A DNA stretch of 18,202 nucleotides from NCBI GenBank assembly GCA_900543945.1, contig UQTN01000039.1, forward strand, positions 1 through 18,202, written 5' to 3'. Numbering within the stretch: the stretch's first letter is position 1; every line of letters starts with the position of its first letter. Below are positions 7,688 to 13,763 of the stretch, piece after piece. This DNA is from an uncultured Collinsella sp. Lineage in GTDB: Bacteria > Actinomycetota > Coriobacteriia > Coriobacteriales > Coriobacteriaceae. Both the position numbers and the translations under genes were made by a program. Under the pieces are notes generated by a model, which worked only from the letters and a program-made list of their open reading frames with translations, ran no database searches and was not told where the DNA came from.

Positions 7688-7883
7688 GCAACCTCTGTGC
7701 AACCTTGCGGTTTCGCGCCCCGTGAACAGGGGACGTAGCACTGTTCACGTCTGGGCCCATGTCGGCACCGATCAATGCCCGTGCTGCTTCTACTTGCGCT
7801 TCAGCTTCCGCCGCTCGAAGCTCGTCGCCCGGGGTTCCTCGCCAGAGGAGAGCTGACCGTTCCTTGCGAAACCGCGAGACCAG
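7649..7883 (-). other. Gap with possible gene-end remnants
   Basis: Besides the guaA terminator and the 7721 inverted repeat, this holds two minus-strand frames without starts. One is open from just after the DUF3800 stop and ends SFERRKLKRK* near 7794; another reads PGDELRAAEAEAQVEAARALIGADM and ends near 7649. Their composition is protein-like but neither is recognised. This is where an integrase gene would be expected. Confidence 0.25.
7721..7749. repeat. Inverted repeat CGTGAACAG/CTGTTCACG, REP-like
   Basis: Perfect 9-bp arms (7721-7729 and 7741-7749) with an 11-base loop GGGACGTAGCA. There is no T-tract, so it is not a simple terminator. The GGGGACGT core also occurs in the palindrome at 16515. 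Confidence 0.55.
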
Positions 7884-8558
7884 CTATATCCGCTTGCTGC
7901 GGGCTTGCTTGAGCCAGTTCCTCTTGAAAGAGCCTATACCTCCGAAGAACTTGTTGTACGTCTCACCGTTCTCCTTGGCCTCGTACTTGACCAAGGCAAG
8001 TTCGATGGTGCAGAGGTAATCCGCCACTTGCTCGAGGCGGTAGTCGGTCATCGAGGTCTTGCGGCGTCGGACGACCCCTTTTGAGAGGACCTTGCCCACC
8101 GAGCGGTCGAGCGCCTGCTTGACAATGTCCTGACCGTTGTCGTAGTAAACCTTCACATCGTCGAAGGATTGAAAGAAGCCCAGGTGTTCAATCATGGCAG
8201 AGGAGATATCGCGCCCCATACGCTCCATTAGCCTTGCCGGGTCTTCGAACTGGCTGCGGCGGTAGACGAACGTGATATAGGAAATGGGAAGTTTGCGGAT
8301 GAACGAGGAGAAGTAGGCGAGCATCACCTTGCGCTGCTCGATGTCAAGAAACTCATAGTCCTTGTGCCCGTTCATGAGAGGCTCGGAGTGAAACGGAATG
8401 TTAGGGAGATCGGCCCTGGCAAGCTTGGCCTCATAGCCCGTGACCGCCCCGGCGATGCTGTCTGCCTGGTCGTGAAAGACGAGTGTGAGCAGGTAGTAAC
8501 GGGCTTTGCCGCCGCGGTCGCCGCTCTCGTCGACGAAGATGCTGAGCTCCTTGGCCAA
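7884..8558 (-). CDS. DUF3800 domain protein
   Basis: 224 aa, spanning the usual length of DUF3800 proteins, a family of predicted RNase H-fold nucleases common in mobile elements and defence islands; no activity is assigned here. Seen: the opening strand IFVDESGDRGG (acidic DES motif), FHSEPLMNG, a second acidic site VKVYYDNGQD, and the family's C-terminal QVADYLCTIELALVKYE, where Q and D are conserved. The start is a TTG at 8558 with AGGAG 6 bases upstream, which fixes it despite being a rare codon. The stem-loop at 8581-8609 ends the preceding HTH transcript, so this gene probably has its own promoter or depends on read-through. First complete gene next to the guaA end of the island. Confidence 0.85.
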   Translation of the reverse strand: MAKELSIFVDESGDRGGKARYYLLTLVFHDQADSIAGAVTGYEAKLARADLPNIPFHSEPLMNGHKDYEFLDIEQRKVMLAYFSSFIRKLPISYITFVYRRSQFEDPARLMERMGRDISSAMIEHLGFFQSFDDVKVYYDNGQDIVKQALDRSVGKVLSKGVVRRRKTSMTDYRLEQVADYLCTIELALVKYEAKENGETYNKFFGGIGSFKRNWLKQARSKRI

Positions 8559-8580
8559 TGGGGACTCCTAATGGAATAGA

Positions 8581-8609
8581 TAAAAAAATAGCCGGGGGAC
8601 TCCCCCGGC
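8581..8609 (-). terminator. Strong leftward intrinsic terminator
   Basis: GCCGGGGG (8591-8598) and CCCCCGGC (8602-8609) form a perfect 8-bp stem; on the minus strand it is followed by TATTTTTTTA. It ends the HTH genes just before the DUF3800 start. Confidence 0.88.
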
Positions 8610-8610
8610 A

Positions 8611-8794
8611 CTTGGAGGTAGCTTAATGAGCCACCAACAACCTTATAGCATGCGCTGGCGGTGAATGCAAGGGGGGCGAGCCGGTACATTGCGTCGCGGC
8701 TGATACGCAGCATCGCGCACGCCTCGTCGGTGCCGAATATCGCGTTGGTCGATGCGATGAGCCTCACCTGGCTCCCGCTAATGCTCTTGGTCAT
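8611..8794 (-). pseudogene. Second small HTH reading frame, probably damaged
   Basis: Begins MTKSISGSQVRLIAS at the ATG 8794, with GAGGA 5 bases before it, and contains FGTDEACAMLRISRDAMYRL, which looks like the first helices of an excisionase/MerR-type HTH_17 domain. After that the frame loses the expected wing (VGGR.. type) and would run through the terminator at 8581-8609 and into the DUF3800 gene out of frame. A run of six G at 8672-8677 marks the likely indel: one base fewer would give a stop just before the terminator. The right end given here is therefore an estimate. It lies downstream of the intact HTH gene, as in two-gene control regions of integrative elements. Confidence 0.4.
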
Positions 8795-8872
8795 GGTTGT
8801 CCTCGAGCTCCTTTCGTCTCGAGGCTCCCTCGCGTCCCCGGCCGCGGGCGGCTCCCGGGGCGGTCGCCGCCG

Positions 8873-9091
8873 TCATTTCCTCCCGCTCCTCGACTCGATG
8901 TAGGCGTCTACTGACGCCCTCGAAACCAGGAGCTTCCTGCCGAGCCTGTACGAGTCGATCTTTCCCGACCGGATGAGGCCGTACGCCTTGTTTCGGCTCG
9001 CCCTCATGTACTCCTGCATCTCGATCACCGTCATCCATTCGTCGCGATCTTGGTTGCCCTCGGGCGCGGCGCATTCGGCTGTGCGTGCCAT
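8873..9091 (-). CDS. Excisionase-like HTH_17 DNA-binding protein
   Basis: 72 aa. ATG at 9091 chosen because GGAGGA lies 3-4 bases upstream; the frame is open to 9310 but that extension (residues such as RADENARGSARAH) looks non-coding. The core, about residues 20-70, is a winged helix of the excisionase/helix_turn_helix_17 type: WMTVIEMQEYMRASRNKAYGLIRSGKIDSYRLGRKLLVSRASVDAYIES. Such proteins either direct excision of integrated elements or regulate them. With the guaA-end repeats this supports a mobile origin, but no integrase accompanies it. Gene order on the minus strand: this gene, the damaged HTH, terminator, DUF3800. Confidence 0.85.
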   Translation of the reverse strand: MARTAECAAPEGNQDRDEWMTVIEMQEYMRASRNKAYGLIRSGKIDSYRLGRKLLVSRASVDAYIESRSGRK

Positions 9092-9291
9092 GGTTCCTCC
9101 AATCTTCCCGTGCGGCACCGCGCGATGCGCCCGCGCGCTCCCGCGTGCGTTTTCGTCTGCGCGACGATTGAACCGCCTGATTGCGGTTGGCGCGCACGAC
9201 GGGAGCGGAGACGGGTCGAGCTGGGTCGAGCTGGTCGTGCCTTCACGAAACGGCCATGAGACGCGTGCCTTAGCTGGCAGCCAAGTCCCTG

Positions 9292-9319
9292 AAAAGTAAA
9301 AGACGCCCATGCGGGCGCC
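9292..9319 (-). terminator. Leftward terminator-like hairpin
   Basis: GACGCCC (9302-9308), loop ATGC, GGGCGCC (9313-9319); on the minus strand followed by TTTTACTTTT. No gene directly upstream is evident, so it may end the long nuclease/ATPase transcript or that of a lost gene. Confidence 0.65.
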
Positions 9320-9623
9320 TGCCTAATAACTGGAGTTGTTCGGTTGTGGTCGGAATGCTCGTCTCCCGCGGTGCTATCGTCCGGGGTCCGGCATCTGTCG
9401 TTCGCCTCTTCTGTCGTGTTTGATGTTGCGTGTTCTGCGAACGATCTTATGCAGGTTTTTCAATCCGTTGCCCCAGGTGCACCCAGATAAATGGTGCCCA
9501 TCTGTTGGGACATAATGTGGCTAATAGGATGGTTATGCTGCAAAGGGATGAGTGGGTGGCGAAACCGGTTTTGCGCCGCCGGCCTAAACAGTTTTTGGGT
9601 AAATCGATCAGCGTTTCAACGAT

Positions 9624-9659
9624 GTCCTGCATTCATGTGAATACAGGCGAATGCAGGAC
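9624..9659. repeat. 11-bp inverted repeat after the ATPase gene
   Basis: GTCCTGCATTC (9624-9634) and GAATGCAGGAC (9649-9659) match perfectly with a 14-base loop, 21 bases beyond the ATPase stop. Without a T-tract on either side; perhaps an mRNA 3'-end hairpin. Confidence 0.6.
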
Positions 9660-9680
9660 GATCCTTGCGCCAAATGGAGC

Positions 9681-11297
9681 CTACCCATTGAGCTTGATGC
9701 CGAAATCAGCGACTTTCGACAAAAACCTCTCGTTGTCACGATTGGAGAGAAGCTTATTTTGCGTATAGCCTATATATTCAATACTATTAATTCCTTCACG
9801 TCCGTGATATTTTCCAACTTCTTCACCCTTCAAGGTAGCACTGAAAATAACCTGATTAGGGAGATCGATAAACAGGGGGAGCACACGTTCCTCCCTTCCC
9901 GTCGATAGCTCTTCGGCGCGAAAAGAGTCAATAACAATAGGTAAGCCGTGATGTATGTGCTTGGCAAGTGAATAGGTTTTTGCAAGAAAGAACTCGGTAG
10001 CTTCGCTTCCGATATAGGGGCTGTTGTTGGTAGTAAAAAGGTCCGTGTAATCTTCGACGGAATCACTTTCATTGATTGTGCGGCGCACGTCATTCATAGT
10101 GGCTAGCAGGGCCGCATTGAAATCCGCTCTGTCCTCGCTAAGCTCTTTATCGATTGTTTTTGCCTCTTTGAGCTGTTCGTCGATACCGTCGATTTGGTCC
10201 GAGATATTGGTTATCTCTCGATCAATTGCTTCAAGGTCGGCATAGTCCTGACGTGCAGCAAAAATATCCTCCAGGGTTATTTCCCTAGAATCCGCAAGCT
10301 TATTGAATTGATTTTGGAGTTCGCGAATCTCCAGGTCGAGCTCCTCGATCTCTTTTTGATATGCGTCGATCTTACGTTGGACGCTCAGAAGGATTTGCGA
10401 CCTCATTTCACTCGTCGTTATGTCAAACACATAATCTGATCCTGGAAGCTTGTAACCAATCTCATCCGATCCACAGTTCATGCAAATCACGGAGCCGACC
10501 TTGATTTCCCGATTTAAGGAATTCAGCTCCTTCTTTACTGCCTGATTCTTGGCTCGGCGCGTATGAGCATGGTTGCGCTCATTCGTGAGGCTGACTATCG
10601 AATTCTTTAGGAAATTGAGTTGCTCGATGAAACGAGCAGTCTCTTCTCTATTTGCTGTTGGGCTAACCACGGCAAGCGAGGTTCCAATTTTACGTAGTGT
10701 CGATGCCTGCTTGGCAAGCTCTTCTCTTCTGGTTTTAAGAGCGCTCCTCTTGTTCTTGAGGTCTGCAATAGATTTCTTATCCAAGGTACGAGCATCTAAG
10801 CCCTTTAAGGCATAGACCATTTCCTTAAAGTCGTCTTTGTTGAAATAGCTTGTACTGGTACGGGCAGTGCTTCTACCGGCCTGAGGAACGAAAGCAATTT
10901 GAGTGTAGAGAGGGAGTCCCACTATTGTCTGACTACCATCTTTAGTAATGGTGGGTAAAGGTGAGATATGGTCGTTCCAGAAAACGTCAAAGTCACCCGA
11001 GCTTTCGATTGGGATAATCGTTCCTCCATCCAGCACGACAAACGAATCCCTGTTTCTTAGTATGGAAAGTCCGCGTCCATCAACTTCGAGGTCAACAATA
11101 AAGACATATTCGTTGCTTTTGAAGCTTGGAGGGAAGCGTGCTTCAGATCCAAGCGCATACATTATTGCCTGCATAACGATGGTCTTACCAACATGGTTTT
11201 CATCGCTAGAAATGATGTTCACGCCAGCGATTGCGAAATCATCCTGGATGTAGGATTCGTTCTCGTTGCCTATGTAAACGGTTTTGATGCTAATCAT
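9681..11297 (-). CDS. SMC/Rad50-like ATPase, partner of the Cap4-type nuclease
   Basis: 538 aa. The N-terminal half-site has a P-loop at residues 30-39 (SSDENHVGKT), followed by QAIMYALGSEARFPPSF. Two coiled-coil stretches (about 172-265 and 300-395, rich in Lys/Glu/Leu) flank a CMNC zinc-hook-like motif at 272-275. The C-terminal half-site has YIGSEATEFFLAKTYSLA (428-445, in place of the ABC signature) and a Walker B-like LPIVIDSFRAEEL (452-464). This is the layout of Rad50/SMC proteins and of LmuB in Lamassu defence, but compact. Its ATG overlaps the nuclease stop (ATGA), so translation is coupled. Inference: it senses DNA ends or phage structures and controls the nuclease. A Lamassu type without LmuC fits best; another nuclease-ATPase family is possible. 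A/T-rich codons suggest transfer. Confidence 0.82.
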   Translation of the reverse strand: MISIKTVYIGNENESYIQDDFAIAGVNIISSDENHVGKTIVMQAIMYALGSEARFPPSFKSNEYVFIVDLEVDGRGLSILRNRDSFVVLDGGTIIPIESSGDFDVFWNDHISPLPTITKDGSQTIVGLPLYTQIAFVPQAGRSTARTSTSYFNKDDFKEMVYALKGLDARTLDKKSIADLKNKRSALKTRREELAKQASTLRKIGTSLAVVSPTANREETARFIEQLNFLKNSIVSLTNERNHAHTRRAKNQAVKKELNSLNREIKVGSVICMNCGSDEIGYKLPGSDYVFDITTSEMRSQILLSVQRKIDAYQKEIEELDLEIRELQNQFNKLADSREITLEDIFAARQDYADLEAIDREITNISDQIDGIDEQLKEAKTIDKELSEDRADFNAALLATMNDVRRTINESDSVEDYTDLFTTNNSPYIGSEATEFFLAKTYSLAKHIHHGLPIVIDSFRAEELSTGREERVLPLFIDLPNQVIFSATLKGEEVGKYHGREGINSIEYIGYTQNKLLSNRDNERFLSKVADFGIKLNG

Positions 11298-12427
11298 GGG
11301 CGAAGTCCATCCTTAATGGTCGCAATAAAGTAGAGGTGAGATCTTCTGGTCAGCTGAGTGCAGGAGGCTAAGGTGCCTTCGCCGATCTTGCTATAAATCT
11401 GCTGTATATCGGCTTTGGGGTCATCCTGAATGATGTCTACGATTTCGTCCAGAAGATGCCAGAAAGCAGCAAGGTTGTTTTTGTCAAAATACTGAAGGCA
11501 AAGTTCATTCCTGCAGTCTTCCTCCACGTCTTCAATTCGCATTTCCGTAGGAAGCGAATTGAGATAAGGCCGGAAACTGTCGGGAGATTCTTCTGTCAGA
11601 AAACTCATATTGAGGAGGCGCTGAATTACCAACAGACGAATCTGACGGGTTGACATGGTGCGTCCGAAATCCATGACAGCGTCAGGCCTGTCTATGGCTC
11701 TTCCGGCAATTCCGGCACGGTTTTTGAGCGATGACTGTTGGTCGCGTATCGCTCCAAAAATACCAAGAAGGGTCCGCTTGTCCGTTAAAAGAGCGGAAGA
11801 GTTGTGCGCAAGAGCGCGGATGTACTCGGTCTCGTCCTTCTTTGCTACAACGAATCTAACACAGCTCAAGAAGTCGTCAATGGCGTCGTCATCGATCAGG
11901 CCGTCGGGAATGTCGTTGTGCCTCTTCTTGCACGCCTCGATGAGATGCTCACGGACGCTCGCCTGCGATTTTGGCTTCAGCTGTTGAAATCGAAATTCCG
12001 TTAGCGTCGGATTCTCAAGTGTGGTTGGGGATACGCCCCCGACAAACAGGGTAAGCGTGTCGAAATACTTTGAGAATTCGCTTGCTCTATTTTCAAAAAG
12101 CGTAGCTAGATACTCGCCCAGCTTTGCTGGGGTTATTTTTGTTTCGCCTTTTGACTGCACATCATGAAGGGTATTACAGGAGTTGTCCATTCCTGTAACG
12201 TCATTAAAGCAGTCAATGGCGAACAAATCGATTTCATCGCGTTCAGGGGCAAAACACATCATATGCAACAGAGCACAGGTTTCAGCCCTGTTGCCACTGG
12301 GAGTCCCTCTTTCTGTCGAGATAAATCTATACGTCATTTCAAATACCTGATAGTTAGTTGACGGCAGGATAGTTTCACTCTGGTGTTCTTTGGTTTTACT
12401 GAGAGATCGAGCAACTTGTTGTTGCAT
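11294..12427 (-). CDS. Cap4/DUF4297-type dsDNA nuclease-like effector (LmuA-like)
   Basis: 377 aa if it starts at the ATG 12427; the ATG at 12337 (MTYRFIST, with AGG 8 bases upstream) is an alternative giving 347 aa. Residues 45-135 look like the Cap4/DUF4297 nuclease: NRAETCALLHMMCF, then DLFAIDCFNDVTG (Asp67/Asp72) and LHDVQSKG, where Q91-x-K93 is the QxK of the PD-(D/E)xK fold. LTLFVGG follows as the next core strand. The rest (about 150-377) is helical and unrecognised; it may hold the contact to the ATPase. The stop overlaps the ATPase start by 4 bases. Such nucleases are effectors in CBASS (Cap4) and Lamassu (LmuA); there is no cGAS-like cyclase nearby, so the Lamassu-like reading is preferred. 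Family assignment is by motif memory only. Confidence 0.72.
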   Translation of the reverse strand: MQQQVARSLSKTKEHQSETILPSTNYQVFEMTYRFISTERGTPSGNRAETCALLHMMCFAPERDEIDLFAIDCFNDVTGMDNSCNTLHDVQSKGETKITPAKLGEYLATLFENRASEFSKYFDTLTLFVGGVSPTTLENPTLTEFRFQQLKPKSQASVREHLIEACKKRHNDIPDGLIDDDAIDDFLSCVRFVVAKKDETEYIRALAHNSSALLTDKRTLLGIFGAIRDQQSSLKNRAGIAGRAIDRPDAVMDFGRTMSTRQIRLLVIQRLLNMSFLTEESPDSFRPYLNSLPTEMRIEDVEEDCRNELCLQYFDKNNLAAFWHLLDEIVDIIQDDPKADIQQIYSKIGEGTLASCTQLTRRSHLYFIATIKDGLRP

Positions 12428-12499
12428 GCTTCATATTGAACAATCAAATGTATCCCTGCCTACGAGAGAAAAAGGAACGGATAGTAGTTCTTTAGGCTC

Positions 12500-12547
12500 C
12501 AACATATACTATGTTGCGAAAACCGTTTATGCATTGAGCGTATTATA
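12500..12547 (-). promoter_or_regulatory. Promoter -10 and 17-bp operator-like dyad of the nuclease operon
   Basis: On the minus strand TATAAT lies at 12547-12542; no good -35 was found. Downstream of it is the perfect dyad CAACATA-tac-TATGTTG (12500-12516), 73 bases before the first ATG, well placed as a repressor site. The binding protein is unknown. Confidence 0.45.
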
Positions 12548-12758
12548 ACGGAGCGATACAGCACGATACTGGAGGGACGAAAGGACGCCTCCGAACCTTT
12601 GACGAGAGTTAGCCACTTGCGACGATTCTATCGTTCATATCTATTTTGCATCATTGTTGACCTGCGGAAACGCAAGACCGCAAAGCCACTGGCTACGATT
12701 TATCTCGCGCCGTGGTCGTCAATCGATCATTCGATGGGTTTGGCTCCTGTATTCGGGT

Positions 12759-12804
12759 GTTTTGAGCCCTCAAAACCAACCCGTTTTTGTCTCCGGGACA
12801 AAAA
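12759..12804. repeat. Two adjacent dyads
   Basis: GTTTTGAG-cc-CTCAAAAC (12759-12776) and TTTTTGTC-tccgg-GACAAAAA (12784-12804), each with perfect 8-bp arms, seven bases apart. The second is framed by T and A runs and could act as a weak bidirectional terminator. Confidence 0.5.
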
Positions 12805-13077
12805 TGAAACTGCGGGTTTGCGGTTGGGGCGCGGACGAATAGTTTGCGAATTTGTCCCAGGATTTGTGCCGAACGCTTACGTGGAGACACGCGGCGGGAT
12901 TCGGTGGCAAGACGGCCAAGATCGACGACCCAGCTGGAGTTAACTGGATTGACACAACGGCAAACGAGCGTGAAAGAGTGGGAATAACGGGAACTGGCTT
13001 CTAAACTCGCGTTTTGATACCGTCGAGTACCGCCTGATGCTGTTTCGGCAACGCTGCAGGGCAAAGCCGGGCTTATA

Positions 13078-13255
13078 GGACAAAATATGTGTCCACGTTG
13101 GGGGCATCGGCGCAGGTCGATGCCCCTTTTTCAGCCGTTTAAATTCCGTGCCCGCTTTTAACCGCTCGGACAGAATGTGTGTCCGGTTGCCTATCGTTCT
13201 CGCAGGTAGATAACCTTTTCCGGAACCGTTAAATACGCTTTCGGAAGAGGTGCCC
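13078..13255 (+). repeat. Tandem ~90-bp diverged repeat with dyad and hairpin
   Basis: Unit 1 (13078-13167) and unit 2 (13168-13255) share the same order: GGACA-N7-TGTCC dyad, a hairpin with CGCAGGT in its loop, a T-run, then CGTTTAAAT or CGTTAAAT. The second unit ends at the ATG of the transposase relic, so they may be nested left ends of related insertion sequences. Confidence 0.6.
13101..13131 (+). terminator. Intrinsic terminator in repeat unit 1
   Basis: GGGGCATCG (13101-13109), loop GCGCAGGT, CGATGCCCC (13118-13126), then TTTTT. A perfect 9-bp stem that would shield the following transposase from outside transcription. Confidence 0.8.
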
Positions 13256-13679
13256 ATGAAGGCCGTTTATTGCCCCTACTGCGGCGGTCGGACCAAGCGC
13301 AACGGCAGGACCTCATCGGGGTCCCAGCGGTGGAGGTGCACGGCCTGCGGTGCGTCGACGACGGTGAGGTACGACGACACGGCGACAAGGCTCGGGGAGT
13401 TCCTCGGGTAGCTCCTCTCGAAGGACTCGCAGGCCATGATGCCGGGCGGCGGGCGCTCCTTCAGGCGCAGGACGGCCGAGTTCTGGGAGGTCTGGCCCAT
13501 GCCCGTCCCCGACGGCGAGCTCCACCGCGTGCTCTACGTCGACGGGATCTGGGTCGCGCGCGACCTCGTGGTTCTCATATGCTGCAGCGGCATGGGCCGC
13601 GATGCGCGCGAGACGGGACTCCGGGGAGATCTCCGAGGAGGAGTACCTCGACTGGAAGCGCGGGTTCGGCGGAAGGTAG
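13256..13679 (+). pseudogene. IS1249-like (IS256 superfamily) transposase relic
   Basis: The N-terminal zinc ribbon is clear: MKAVYCPYCGGRTKRNGR ... WRCTACGA, two CxxC pairs, then RLGEFLG. A TAG at 13409-13411 stands where the family has Trp (GEFLGW), after which the frame resumes LLSKDSQAMMPGGGRSF and RVLYVDGIWVARDLVVLI, the first catalytic-domain strand with Asp. Soon after, the frame is lost: a C-terminal piece SGEISEEEYLDWKRGFGGR* follows in the +1 frame, ending at 13679. A full transposase is about 390 aa, so most of the catalytic core is deleted. Three kinds of damage (nonsense, deletion, frameshift) make it inactive. No right-end inverted repeat was found. Confidence 0.82.
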
Positions 13680-13763
13680 ATTTTGGCGGTTAAGGGGGCA
13701 TTCCTTGCTAAACCGCAATAATACGGTCCATTAACGGAGTGTTTGCATTATTCGGGAGCACTG

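Larger units (their letters stand above)
9092..9680. other. Gap between HTH and ATPase genes, no gene supported
   Basis: Holds the leftward terminator at 9292-9319 and the inverted repeat at 9624-9659. A minus-strand frame ending KNLHKIVRRTRNIKHDRRG... near 9390 is protein-like but has no start with a ribosome site, and a 61-codon frame (9447-9632) resembles nothing known. Nothing else seen. Confidence 0.5.
12428..13077. other. Non-coding stretch upstream of the nuclease operon
   Basis: No frame with a credible start or family was found on either strand. It contains the probable operon promoter/operator (12500-12547) and two adjacent dyads at 12759-12804. The remainder reads like decayed sequence joining the operon to the IS relic. 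Confidence 0.5.

Noticed and set aside
5876..7741. 621-codon open frame on the minus strand opposite guaA
   Set aside because: It is a GC-rich antisense shadow of guaA; guaA is unmistakable and the shadow has a low-complexity Gly/Leu/His composition.
8778..9197. 139-codon minus frame overlapping the HTH genes
   Set aside because: Arg/Glu-rich shadow frame; the overlapping 72-aa frame has a real HTH fold and ribosome site.
9681..12427. CBASS system suggested by the Cap4-like nuclease
   Set aside because: There is no cGAS/DncV-like nucleotidyltransferase and the nuclease shows no obvious SAVED domain; the ATPase partner fits Lamassu-like systems better.
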